DNA of 64,000 bases from Carya illinoinensis (Eukaryota; Streptophyta; Magnoliopsida; Fagales; Juglandaceae). Shown here one piece after another: positions 45,349 to 57,021 of the stretch (the first letter of the stretch is position 1; every line of letters begins with the position of its first letter). A program made the position numbers and the translations under genes. The DNA is taken from positions 11,182,501-11,246,500 of the forward strand of contig NC_056753.1 of NCBI RefSeq assembly GCF_018687715.1, read 5' to 3'. The notes beneath the pieces were generated by a model, which worked only from the letters and a program-made list of their open reading frames with translations, was not told the DNA's origin and did no database searches.

Positions 45349-48300
45349 TTACTCAAACAAGTATGGGTACTGCTCCTTCATATCCGCTACTCGCTCCCAA
45401 GAGAAATCTTGAACTAACGGATCTCCCCATGCCACCTTAACCAAAGGTATCGTCTTGGATCTCAACTGTTGCTCCTTCCAATCCATGATCTGCGACGGAA
45501 CAACCTCATAAGTAAGATCCGGTTGCAACTGAATACTCTCTGGGTCGATAAAGCGTGACTCTTGTTGTCCAAAGCTCTTCTTCAAGGATGATACACGGAA
45601 GACATCATAAATATCCCTAAAATATTCTGGCAAAGCAACTCTATAGGCGACGGAACCTACCTTCTCCAAGATCTAAAAAGGGCCGACATACCTCGGATCC
45701 AGTTTCCTCTTTTTACCAAAACGCTTAACTCCTCTCATGGGAAAGACTTTGAGATAAACCCAATCACCTTCTTCAAAAGATAACTCTCTCCTCCTGGTAT
45801 CAGCGTAGCTTTTCTGGCGACTCTGAGCTGCCGCCATTTTATCCCTGATGATCCGAACTTGACTTTGCATTTCTTGAATTATTTCGGGTCCAATTATCTT
45901 ACTCTCCCCGACTTTATCCCAACACAAGGGCGATCTGCACTTCCTCCCGTAGAGAGCTTCATAAGGAGCCATCTGAATAGTCGCATGGAAGCTATTATTA
46001 TACGCAAACTCTATGAGAGGCAAGTGGTTTTCCCAACTCTCTTGAAATTCCATGACACATGCTCGCAACATGTCTTCAATGGTCTGAATGGTGCGCTCTG
46101 ATTGGCCGTCTGTCTGCGGGTGATATGCAATACTGAACTTCAACTTAGTACCCAATGCTGCCTGCAAACTCTTCCAGAACTGAGACGTGAACCTTGAGTC
46201 TTGATCCGACACTATACTCTTCGGTATATCGTGCAACCGCACTATCTCCTTGACGTACAAGCGGGTCAACTTACCCAATGAATTGGTGTTATTAACAGGC
46301 AAGAAATGAGCACTCTTCGTTAACCGATCAACAATCACCCAAACAGAATTTTTCCCACTAGGCGTCCTCGGCAAGCCCACAACAAAGTCCATCGTGATGT
46401 CATCCCACTTCCACTCAGGAATAGGGAGGGGTTGGAGCATACTTGCGGGTCTTTGATGCTCGGCCTTGACTTGACGGCATGTGTGGCATTTCTCAACATA
46501 CAAGACAATATCCCTCTTCATTCCATCCCACCAATAATTTTTCTTCAAGTCCCGGTACATCTTTGTACTGCCGGGATGAACTGAATAAGGAGCCGTATGA
46601 GCTTCTGCCATGATTTGCTCCTTGAATTCTGAATCTTTGGGGACCACCCTACGATCTCGGAACCGAAGAATTCCATCTTTATCCATACTATAGTGCAACG
46701 GCCCTCGAGATTTTCCGACTCTTTTCTGATATACAGCAGCATCGGATCCTTCCTTTGAAGAGTCTTCAATTCTTCAAAATCAGTTACCCGAATATCAAGA
46801 ACTGAAGATAAAATCTCTTCTTACTGTGAACTTTCAATAAGGAGCCTTCTCATCCCACAAAGCAAAGAATCCAATTCTGACGGCTCGGCTTCATCTTCCA
46901 AGTGCGATTTTCGGCTCAAAGCATCAGCAACTATATTTGCCTTCCCCGGATGATACTTGATCTCGCACTGGTAGTCACTGATTAACTTCAGCCATCGTCT
47001 CTGCCTTATGTTCAAATTCTTCTGGGAAAACAAGTGCTTCAAGCTCTTGTGATCAATGTATACTTCGCAAGCTTCCCCATACAAAAAGTGCCGCCAGATC
47101 TTAAGAGCAAAAACTATCGCAGCCAATTCCAAATCGTGCTTCGGATAATTCTTCTCATGATCCTTTAGCTGACGAGATGCATAAGCAACAACCCGTCCTT
47201 CCTGCATAAGGACACAACCCAATCCGAATTTAGACGCATCGCTGAAGACTACGAATGGCTTATGCGGTTCTGGAAGCGCTAACACTGGTGCCGTCGTCAA
47301 CCTGTTCTTCAATTCTTGGAAGCTTCTCTCACACTTATCTGACCAAACAAATTCTGCATTCTTCTGAGTCAAAGCTGTGAGAGGTCCAGATAGGCGAGCA
47401 AATCCTTCCACAAATCTTCGGTAATATCCGGCAAGTCCCAAAAAACTCCGGATCTCGCGTACTGTAGTCGGACGCTGCCATGACAAAATGGCTTCCACCT
47501 TACTAGGATCAATAGCCACTCCATCTCGGGAAATCACATGCCCAAGAAATCTGACTTCCTCCAACTAGAATTCACACTTGCTAAGCTTGGCATACAACTG
47601 GTGTTCTCTCAATTTCCCAAGAACTAGACGAAGATGATACACATGCTCTTCAACATCTCGAGAATAAATCAGAACATCATTAATGAATACTACCACAAAG
47701 GAATCCAGATAAGGTCAAAATACCCGATTCATTAAATCCATGAAAGCAGCAGGGGCATTGGCTAATCCAAACGGCATCACCTTAAACTCATAATGCCCAT
47801 ATCTCGACCTGAAAGCAGTTTTGGGTACATCCTTGTCTCTTATCCTCAACTGGTAGTATCCCGACCTCAGATCAATCTTCGAGAACACAACTGCTCCTTG
47901 AAGCTGATCAAATAAATCATCTATCCATGGGAGAGGATATTTATTTTTGATGGCCACCTTATTTAATTCCCGATAATCAATGCACATACGGAGGGTTCAA
48001 TCTTTCTTTTTAACAAACAGCACTGGCGCACCCCACAGCGAAGTACTAGGCTGAATGAACCCCTTATCTACCAGCTCTTGCAACTGAGTCTTCAACTCTT
48101 TTAATTCAGCCGGTGCCATGTAATAAGGAGCTTTATGTACAGGAGCCGCTCCAGGTTCCAAGTCTATAACAAACTCCATTTCTCGAACAGTGGGTAGCCC
48201 AGGCAAGTTATCCACAAACACGTCCGGAAATTCTTCCACAACGGGAATGTCTACCAAAGACTTCTTCTCAGACGGCGTAGACACCATCTGAACTAAGAAG

Positions 48301-48779
48301 GCTTCCACTCCTCATGCAATCTCTCTTTTTGCTTGAATTGCCGATGCAATTATCGGCTTTTCTTTTAGCTTACTTCTCGTAAATTCCAGACAATCACCAT
48401 CTGGAAGTTGAAAGCTAATTACCCTACTTCTGCAATTAATACTCGCAGAATATTGGTATAACCAATCCATCCCAAAGATGATATCAAAACCCAATAGCTT
48501 GAATACCACCAAATCAGCATCCAAGAACCTTCCATCAAAATTTAATGGGCATCCCAAAGCAACCTTGGAACACCACACCATTTCACCATTGGGTAGAGCC
48601 ACTACCAATGACTTTGGCAAAGGTTCCGTGACCAAATTACACATCCGAGCAAACGTGGAAGATACAAATGACTGTGAAGCACCCAAATCAAACAAAGTGC
48701 AAGCATAAAACTCATATAAACGGATTCTCCCTGAACCAAACACATAAACCCATGAAATCCAAATACACAAAGAAATCAA
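45349..48779 (-). pseudogene. E3 pol: protease, RT, RNase H, integrase (broken)
   Basis: Domain order on the minus strand: retropepsin (48690-48440, FDLGASQSFVSS, where Gly-Ala keeps the DxGA-type active site with Leu at the Ser/Thr position, then LGFDIIFGMDWL); reverse transcriptase (48130-47600, with the palm motif FINDVL instead of FIDDIL); RNase H (47400-46980, [29 protein letters not shown]); integrase (46640-45700, zinc-binding H..C pattern, [23 protein letters not shown]); and a C-terminal tail (45669-45349, weakly chromodomain-like). In-frame stops are visible at 48312-48314, 47997-47999, 47715-47717, 47565-47567, 46821-46823 and 45670-45672, with a one-base frameshift near 46745-46770. 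Inactive. Confidence 0.9.
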
Positions 48780-48832
48780 AGCACACCAAAAATCAAATCC
48801 AACATAAAGTTAAATTAAATCCATACCTGTAA

Positions 48833-50039
48833 TTACTCCAGCATCATGGATCGCTGGTGCCTCATCATCCACATCTTTGGGTGTGACAGCATAAACCCGG
48901 GCTTGCATTGCTTGTCTTGGATTTGTTCTTCCACCGCGTCTACCTCCACAGCTTCCTTGAACTGGTCTCGGACACTCACGAGCAAAGTGACCCTGCTAGC
49001 CACAATTATAGCATCGAGCCCCACCAGAAGGGCACTCACCCACATGGGCTCTATTACAAACTCCGCAAACTGGCACACGTCCTCCCATACGAACACCTGA
49101 GGATGCTTGCGGTCGAGTTCCCGTCCACTGAAAAAATTTCTGAGGCGAACCCGAGTTGCTTCCTTCATCAGAAAAACTCTGCCTCTTATGTCCTGGAGGG
49201 GAGCCCATACTCAGATTATTCTCTCGCTCCACAAGGGTGGCCACATCCACTAAGTCCTGAAAAGTGGATATCTAGCGACTGACCATCATACGGTGTATAT
49301 CAGGGCATAGTCCCTCCTGAAAACGCTCAGCTCGCATTTCCTCTGTGGCGATGAGGTGGGGAGCAAATCGCCCAAGTTCTATAAATCTTCAGGCGTATTG
49401 TTCCACTGTCATGCTCCCTTGGACCAAACTTGAGAACTCTCTTGCCTTTTGCTTCCTTATAGAAGCGGGAAAGAAGCGATCATTAAACTCTTTCTTGAAG
49501 CGCTACCAGGTCACAGCGGCGAAAGATCCCAATTCTGATTCCAGCATTACCCTCTTGGTATCCCACCAATCAGAAGCGGTGCCTTACAACAGATAGCTGG
49601 CATAGAGCACTTGTTGCGCTTCGGTGCAACCACACACCTCAAAAGTTCTTTCCAAGTCTTTGATCCACTTTCCAGCTTGAAGTGGATTCTCTTCTCCAAT
49701 GAAGTGTGGAGTTCTATGCGCCAGAAAGCGCTCATAAGTGCATCTAGCTTGCACCATGCCACTAGGCCCTCCTGGGTATAGCCAAGACCCTTCCTAATGT
49801 GGCCAAGGACCTCCTGGTTGAGGCCAAAGTCCTCCTTGTTGTGGACAAGGCCCCCCTTGTTGTGGCCAGGGACCCCCTTGTTGTGGCCACGGTCCTCCTT
49901 GTTGTGGCCAAGGCCATGCCTGCTGTGACCTAAAATTTTGCAGCATGAACTCCGTCATCTGCCGTATTGCTTGGGCTATGGAGTCATTTCTCGATGTATC
50001 GTCTCATGGTTCCTGAGTAGATTTCCTTGGTCTCACCAT
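48833..50039 (-). pseudogene. E3 gag (broken)
   Basis: The Gag start is the ATG at 50037-50039, preceded by a leader like that of E1. After about 12 codons a TGA interrupts it. A proline/glutamine-rich repeat (49925-49768) follows, then the retrotransposon gag domain (about 49700-49270, patterns EVCGCTEAQQVLYASYLL, SDWWDTKR, FNDRFFP, EFSSLVQGSMTVEQYA), then the segment shared with E1 (TLVERENNL, 49250-49190), a Ser-rich linker and the CCHC knuckle. The knuckle is interrupted by TAG at 48996-48998 immediately after CYNCG. At least five further stops occur in the capsid part. No capsid can be made. Confidence 0.85.
49768..49925 (-). repeat. Repeat coding for GGPWPQQ-type motif in E3 Gag
   Basis: A 24-bp unit (GGCCACAACAAGGAGGACC and variants on the minus strand) is present about six times. 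In the Gag frame it encodes repeats of the eight-residue type GGPWPQQG. Confidence 0.85.
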
Positions 50040-50314
50040 TTTTCCTGCCACAACACAACTTTTGACCCCCTTTAAGAAAACAAATAAAACCAACACAAAA
50101 CCAAAAACTAAAACCAACACCACATGGCAAGAAACAAAAGAAAACAGTATGCAATAACATAACTAAGTAAATAAAAACAAGCAAACAAGTTCAAACAAAT
50201 AAAACAAATAAAACAAATCAAATAGCAACTTTACTTAACATAATTTTTAAAACACAAATTTAAAAACATTCCGGTACTACCTAAGAGACATGTGGTTTTA
50301 CCCAGAGCCAAACC

Positions 50315-50325
50315 GCTCTATACCA
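50315..50325 (-). other. E3 primer binding site (degenerate iMet)
   Basis: Minus strand TGGTATAGAGC: it lacks one C relative to the initiator tRNA-Met site TGGTATCAGAGC in E1 and E4. It lies two bases (GG) from the 5' LTR. Confidence 0.8.
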
Positions 50326-50327
50326 CC

Positions 50328-52426
50328 TGTGACGCCCCCAAATCCCCACGCACGGACACAGGAAAATCGAGACGTCCGGATGATGATATCACGGGTCACC
50401 ACCCTATCGACGTGTGCCAAGTGTGTGTATAAGCAACGATTGTGCACGAGAAACACGCAGTGGATAGCAAAGTCATATAACTAAGTACCAGAATTTTTCT
50501 TAATTTAATACAAAACTGTTTAAAACATACATAAATAAATATTACAAAGCACAAATATAGTTTTAAACCAAACAACGAAGCTTAAACTTTAACTCAGAAC
50601 TCCGGCGGAGCCGCATCCTCGGGCTCAGCCTCCTCCTCTTCCTCGAACCCTACACCAAAATCTACGGAACCAAAAATGGTGCCGCAGGTAAGTAAAATCT
50701 AAACACTACTAGATAAAAACATATAAAACTCAAACAATATGCATGAAAGAAAAACTAATGCACATGTCCCGTAAAACCATATTTTTCCACGCACGCCAAA
50801 AACTCATTTGGCCTAAAAACATATCGCTTAAAACCAAGTCTCGCTATTATCCCAGATAATGGCCCAAACCACCATTTTCCCAGAAAATGGATCAAAGCCT
50901 CAACACATCCTCGCCATTTTCCCAGAAAATGGCCCGTATCCGAAAACCATAAAAACGATCCATTTATGCATGCACCATGATCTCCCATAGGGATCATCCG
51001 CACACCTTGGCTCTGTGCCACATCGCAGGTAACGACTACGCATGTGACACCTAAACGAGCGATGCCCAGACTTGCGCCTAGCGCGTATTTGGCCAGGCCA
51101 TCCTCTAGTCCTCGCCACTCTAGGGACCACGGATTCGACACGACAGCGTTACCGTATTATGCAATCCAATCGTCGCTCTGCGAAAATCCAGGAGACGTCA
51201 CTCAGTATTATCCACTCCCGAGTGACCAGAGGAGCTCCACCGAGATAATAACCCATCCCGGCTTGGGCTCGTGAGACACACGCATCCGAAAACCATTTAT
51301 GCCAACAAAACATGATTTTCTCACTTAAAATAAAATGCACATGTATGCAATATGTAACGCACGCCTCATGGCTCAAATAATCAAGCAATCACAAACAACC
51401 AAAACCAAGCACTCCGTCCTCAATCCATCCGACCCCCAAACTCCTCGGACTCAGTCCGGAATCAGCCAACCAACAGTAAATAGTGATTGTATGAGAAAAA
51501 TATATTTAAATCTAAAAGTAGAGTTTAGAAAATACTTACAGCGCTATATGGTATTTTTGAAAGCTCGCGGCGTTGCAAACGGCGGAAGAAAAACAACGTA
51601 ACAGTGAAATTTCACTGTGGTCGTGGGTTGTAAAATACCCACTTTTGAATGGGGACAAACCAAAGCTCGGGATTGATAGGGAATGGTCTATTGATGTTTA
51701 TGAAGCTAAGGGAAGTGGAGTTTGGCCGTGGGTGGCGGCGAAAATGGCGGAGGAAGGGCTTAAACGCCCAAATCGGAAACTAGATCGTGGGAACTATTCC
51801 GGCGACGGATCGAGGCCGGAAATGGGTGGGTTAGGACGGTAAGGAGTCGGTGATGAAGTGGTGAATAGGTAGTGGCCGGAGGTGGAGCGATGGTGGCAAA
51901 ACGGAGCAAAAGCCGTTCGGCTTGAAGATGGTTTTCTGGCTAAACGGCGGCTCCGTTGGCGGTGGAAATTTGTGGGGTGGTTCACCGGAGGGAGGGGAAG
52001 AGATTGGTGGTGGTGGTGTGCCACACGGTGGCCGGCGACGGTGGGTCTGGGTGGCTGGAGCTTTCGGCGTGAAGGAGAGGAGAGAGAGAAAAACGCACGG
52101 GGGAGGGGAAAAACGTACGGGAAAGAAAAAAGGAGGGAAAAAGAAAGAAAAAGAAAAAGAAAAGGAAAGAAAAGAGAAAAAGAAAAAAGGAAAAAGAAAA
52201 AAGAAAAGATGGAGGAAAGAAATGAGGTCCAGTCCTCACTCCGGAAACCAAAACAGATCGCCGAAAACGATATTAAAAACCGTAAAACGACTAAATAAAT
52301 AAAACACAACATCAAATAAATTAAAAACCAATTTAGAATGTAATAATTTAAAATAAATAAACCACTATATTAATTAAATTAAAAACAATCATTCAGTGAA
52401 AATACACGTAAAAGCGGGTCATCACA
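50328..52426 (-). repeat. E3 5' LTR
   Basis: It has 2,099 bp. It keeps a complete first hairpin (50795-50812, GCCAAA/TTTGGC) that is partly deleted in the 3' LTR, further hairpins at 50843-50863, 50872-50890 and 50913-50933, dyads at 51601-51618 and 51623-51642, and a purine-rich tract at about 52130-52205. Open frames inside are not genes. Confidence 0.92.
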
Positions 52427-52431
52427 GTGTA
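52427..52431. repeat. E3 target duplication, right (GTGTA)
   Basis: Equals 43131-43135. Confidence 0.88.
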
Positions 52432-53090
52432 GACAACCGAGAGACCCCCCAAATAGCCAAGGCATAGGAACCTAGTGAGCGTCTCCTCTGGGGAGGAAGA
52501 TTGTGAAGGGGTTTTATATTTGCATGACAATGCACTAATAATAACATTGCTAGTCTCAAACTACACTACTAGAAGGATTTTGATTGACAATGTGAACTGG
52601 GCTAATATCCTCTTTTAGGACGCATTTGGCAAACGAGCATTGATCCTAGTAAGCCGTGACCACCACCCACCCACACCACTATAGGCAAATGAGCATAACT
52701 GTGCCAGTCACAATTTGGAAAGGAGCACACACCACCATGACAATGACTGACTGACTTCCTAGTGACTAGAGCCCCCTCGTCTTACAATGCCATATTGGAG
52801 TGCCCAACCTTGACTAGCATCAAAGCTGTCACTTCAATCTATTACTTAAAGATGAAGTTCTTGACAAAGGCAATAGAAGGAGAAGTACAGGCTGAGTAGG
52901 CCCTAGTATGGGAGTGTTACTTACAAGAGCTCAAAACATAGGGAATGGATCTACATATGTTGGAAAATCAGAGGCAAAGCGAGGCTCTGCCCCATCGCCA
53001 GTCCTTCTCAACCATGATGTAGAAGCACGGGATGAAGAAAACTTGCAACAAGTAGAGGCAAATATATGTTTCCTTCTATCCCGATCTTTT
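52432..53090 (+). pseudogene. Tat-like Ty3 protease region, downstream of E3
   Basis: It continues the fragment ending at 43135. One frame shows DCEGVLYLHDNALIITLLVS and NYTTRRILIDN, the start of the Tat-type protease. The usual catalytic Asp-(Ser/Thr)-Gly is lost (IDNVNW here), and TAG follows shortly (about 52616). After a deletion-prone stretch, PSSYNAI.E-type and LTSIKAVTS..YLKMKFLTKA patterns mark the protease end at 52760-52900. It then decays into unrecognised sequence by about 53090. Confidence 0.68.
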
Positions 53091-54721
53091 ACTTAGACTA
53101 CACTCTCACCTTCTATCCCAATCTTTTATATTATCCTTATCACGTTTCCTTTTTCTAGGACCCACTTGGGTCAACTTTTTCAAACCCAGCGTTCTACATG
53201 GAGGTCTTATCCTTTAAAGTGAACCTCCATGATTCACCTTAAAGATAAGACACTAGTACCTTTATCGTACTCTTTCTATCAACTAAATCCAGATGCATAA
53301 CTTGATTGACCAAGTCATGCATCCCAATCCTAGTTCATACACACGTTACTTCCTTCCTGCATCCTAGCCCACATTTCATCTTCATTCCTATCCATGCATG
53401 CTACACAACTTTAAGCCGACTTTGAAGTTTAAACATCGTGTACCCATGCTCAGACAGATTATCCATTACATATGGTAAATTTATCCAGCATAAGTGTCTA
53501 ACTAGATTACACATGTACCCCACTTCCTTTTATCACTTAAGTTCAACATATAATCCGTTGAATGCCCGCTTGTGTAAACAAACTCCATATTTTGATACCA
53601 ACCTTCTACTCAAACCCGACTAGCATGACTCTTCATGCTACTCACCATACATGACAGTTCATCCTAACACTTAATACAACATGACACTATGAACAGCTAT
53701 ACCTCCCATCACATGACGTCGAAACTACATCTAAGCTATACCATGACCTTGTCACGACACATGGCATCTCGTTACTTCACACACAGAATACACTCCACGT
53801 GTACTCCCTTCTCTTCACACTACACTTCTTACAGCACAGTCTACAATAGGACACATCACATTTCATAATTGCACCCATCACTTCATTACACAGTAAACTC
53901 CTCAATTATCAACAGCACAATCCACAATCAAATTCACAATAAATCTAATGAGGGAAATGAAAAGAGAGTTATACAATCATTGGGATAACCCGTGCGTTGC
54001 TTGCTGTCCGGCACAACCAGTGGCATCAGAAGCCACTACCTTGGGTGTAATCGCTCTGTTGGTCACTTTCATGACCTTGGAACGAGGCTACTTCGGAAGG
54101 CCGGATCTAGGGTTTCTGGACTAGATCTAGGCTTTGGCAAGTGGATCTAGGCTATGTGAGGTGGCCAAGGTCATGGGGTGGCTAAGGCCATGGGTGGAGG
54201 TGGAAGGCCATGCATAGTGGCGGCTATTTGGGCATGCAATAGGTGGATCTGGAAGGAGTGGCCATGGGGAGGCTCATGGTGGCCTCGTGGTGGTGGTGAG
54301 GGGCAGAACATGTCAAATCTAGCCATGTGTAGTGAATCCGAGATAGGGAGAGGGCGTGAGAGGTAAAGGGAAGAGTTGTGGAAGGTACGGTGGAGCTGGT
54401 GGTGGCGATGGAGTAGAGGTACGGTGGCCCTACAACGATGGATCTCGGATCCCGTGAAAAGAGAGGCTGCATGAGGTCGAAAGAGAAGCTGCGTGAGGGG
54501 GAGGCCAGATTGGGGGCATGGGTAGTTGAGGGGCGAAGAGGATGGTCCAGTGACAATGTTTGGTGGTCGTTGGAGGTTGCAGAGTTGGTGGTTTGGCTGT
54601 GTGACGTGAGGAACCCTTGTGAGAAAGGGTGACTCGATTTCAAGATGGAGGAGAGGGGAAGGAGCTGTAGCATGGGTTGGGTCTTAGAGGGGTGGTTGCC
54701 GGTGGAAAGTGGAGCTCGTGC
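53091..54721. other. No gene recognised; possible old LTR material
   Basis: 53100-53990 is C/A-rich with many ACAC and CATG steps. 54000-54720 is G-rich on the plus strand, with GTGGCC and GGTGGTGG runs, and continues after E4 at 63918. A long open frame on the minus strand (54748-54224) is Ser/Thr/His-rich and crosses the E4 boundary, so it is not called. Confidence 0.45.
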
Positions 54722-54726
54722 GATGG
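54722..54726. repeat. E4 target duplication, left (GATGG)
   Basis: GATGG directly before the LTR end; repeated at 63913-63917. Confidence 0.9.
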
Positions 54727-54827
54727 TGTCACAACCCCACCCTAACAAGAGCGAGACCGTGATCCCGTACTTGTTCTTTTTTTTTTCCTATTATAACAGT
54801 AAATTTAGTTCTAAATGAATGCCCATA

Positions 54828-54859
<32 letters not shown>

Positions 54860-56975
54860 TATTATTATTTTTTTTAAAGATAATGCGTGACGATTCGAAC
54901 GCATCACGCATAAATTCTAATTTCTAACTGAAATAAACATCTAATAGACATACCTTTACATTCCTTTACAAAGGACTCTCAGAGTCCGTCATCCATTTAT
55001 TTAAGATAACTACTTTTAAACAAAAAGGGACTCAGTCCCTTTAGTCATTACAAAAGAAAACTAACTTAAAGCAGGAGGGTTTCCATTATTGAAACATAAG
55101 AAACATATATCATCATAGAAGAAACCAAACTACCCAGGGACTACTAAACATCGGCCTCTCCCTCCTCAGTAATACTCAGCTCCTCAGTAGATTCGTCTGT
55201 ACCTGGACGTTTAAAACATAAACACAAAGTGAGTCTAATACTCAGTAAGTAGTACACCATGCTGTTAACTTAAAAAGCATATAGTACTTTCTTTTGAAAA
55301 CATGCATCCATAAACCAATACTAATTCTGACAATACTTCCATGCATATACTTACTTCATACTTTCATGCAAAAATCTTTATTTCTTATTTTCATACATAC
55401 TTATATATCATATCTTCATGCATACACTTCATTTAATCTTTCACTTTCTTGTGGCCAACACACTATTACGCCCCGTGTGTTGGGGTTAGCGGTCCTGTTG
55501 GACCTGGATTCCACCCGTGGCCACAGGTTAGGAACCCCTTTCTGTCAGGGAGCAGCACTGGGTGCACTACCAGTACTACTTACCCAGCATTGCAATCTGC
55601 CCATTTCTTTGATATCATTTCCTTTCATGTGGCCATTACATACTTTCATACATTAATTCATTCCTTTTCTTTCTTTGAAATCAACATTTTCCATATCTTT
55701 CTTAGTCCGATGAATATGCTTTTATTTTGGAAAATAACATTTTATGTCATGCTTACATATAAATAAAATCTTAGTTATTTCAAGACGCATGTATAAAAAA
55801 AATTTCATGACTTAGGATCTACATGCATGCATTACCATATACACATACAATCAATTATAATCGATAGGATACTTAACAGGGGCTATCAAGAAAGGCTTGT
55901 ACATAATATAAACTCATTTATTCTTTAATTAGAAGAACATTTGGAAAGAGATAGAGATATATTCTTCCACAAGAGAACTTGACGTGGACGCATGGTCATA
56001 GCTACTTACCTCGATCCGCTGAAATTCCTTTAACTTCAGAAAATCCTAATCCAATAAATAACAAGTGTGTTAAAACTCATCCAACATCCTTTAGATCCCC
56101 TTTTTAACGATGGCTAAAATATTATAAATCTAACGTCGTTTTCTACCCTTAATGTTACTTCAAATAACTACCATCTCAATAAATCCTTACAAGAGTAACA
56201 TAAGAAGATAGTTAATTTAGTTAACATAACATCAAAACAGCCCTATATATATAATTAATCCCTTAAAACAGAACATATATGTAGATATACGAAACATAAC
56301 ATCAAAACATCCCCATATAAATACTTAATCCCTTAAAACAGAGTATATATGTATATATATAAAATATAACATCAAAACATAAACTAAACAATTTAGTTAG
56401 CTTCGAAAATCACATAAAATCATCTTAAACAATTTACCTTAAGCTCTTAGATTCTTTCAAGAGGTCAAGTGAAGGTCCAAAGCTTGAAGAAAGTGAGAGG
56501 GTTGATTTCTTGAAGAGGAGAAGAAAAGAGAGAAGTGGAGTTGGCTAGTATGGAAGAGAGATGAAGAAGACTTGTTCTTCATTTGTTAGGTGTAGACCGA
56601 TGGGTTTGAAATGAATTTCTTCATCTATTAGGTGTAGACCGATGGGTTTGAAAATGAATTTCTTCATCTATTAGGTGTAGACCGATGGGTTTGAAGATGA
56701 ATTTCTTCATCTATTAGGTGTAGACCGATGGGTTTGAAAATGAATTTCTTCATTTATTAGGTGTAGACCGATGGGTTTGAAGATGAATTTCTTCATCTAT
56801 TAGACCTTAAAAATCATGTACTTAATTTATTTTAACAACCCACATAAAATTAAAAATAAAAACAAAAACACACCCATCTAAAATGAAATAATAAAAATCT
56901 TTACATGAACATATTTAACTTAAGAAATAAAATAAAATGACGTAAAGACTCACATAGTAAGACTAGGGTATTACA
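54727..56975 (-). repeat. E4 3' LTR
   Basis: 2,249 bp. It contains a (TTA)n run at about 54829-54860, the phrase CCCCGTGTGTTGGGGTTAGCG near 55471-55491, and five copies of a 43-bp minisatellite at 56586-56799. A 120-codon open stretch at 55294-55656 exists in both LTRs but has no coding features. Confidence 0.95.
56586..56799 (-). repeat. 43-bp minisatellite in E4 3' LTR, five units
   Basis: Unit starts at 56586, 56628, 56671, 56714 and 56757 (TTAGGTGTAGACCGATGGGT...). The first unit is one A shorter. Each unit ends with a small dyad around TTTC (GATGAA/TTCATC or ATGAA/TTCAT). Confidence 0.95.
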
Positions 56976-56990
56976 ACTCTCCCCACCTTA
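56976..56990 (-). other. E4 polypurine tract
   Basis: Element strand TAAGGTGGGGAGAGT ends at the 3' LTR start. Confidence 0.88.
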
Positions 56991-56994
56991 AAAT

Positions 56995-57012
56995 AATCTC
57001 GTCCTCGAGATT
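56995..57012 (-). other. E4 pre-PPT hairpin
   Basis: Stem AATCTCG / CGAGATT (7 bp) with loop AGGA on the element strand, nine bases after the gag-pol stop codon. Its stem sequence differs from E1 and E3 by a compensated pair. Confidence 0.85.
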
Positions 57013-57021
57013 GAACGTACC

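Larger units (their letters stand above)
43136..52426 (-). mobile_element. E3: full-length Ty3/gypsy chromovirus-like element, coding-dead
   Basis: The element is about 9.29 kb on the minus strand, with LTRs at 43136-45229 and 50328-52426, an initiator tRNA-Met primer site (one base short) at 50315-50325, gag and pol in order, a hairpin and a polypurine tract, and a GTGTA duplication. It lies inside a Tat-like gag-protease. Its LTR ends (TGTGATGACCCGC and GGGGGCGTCACA on the element strand), leader and 3' terminus are shared with E1. Gag and pol contain many in-frame stops and at least one frameshift, so it cannot move by its own proteins. RT and integrase patterns fit the Tekay/Del side of the chromoviruses; clade by inspection only. 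Confidence 0.93.

Noticed and set aside
49768..49925. CRISPR-like array of 24-bp repeats
   Set aside because: No spacers: the repeats are contiguous and in frame within a Gag of a eukaryotic retroelement.
54224..54748. A 174-codon minus-strand frame left of E4
   Set aside because: It starts inside the E4 LTR and crosses the target duplication, and shows no domain.
55294..55656. A 120-codon frame present in both E4 LTRs (also 62230-62592)
   Set aside because: Conservation is explained by LTR identity; composition is non-coding and no motif is visible.
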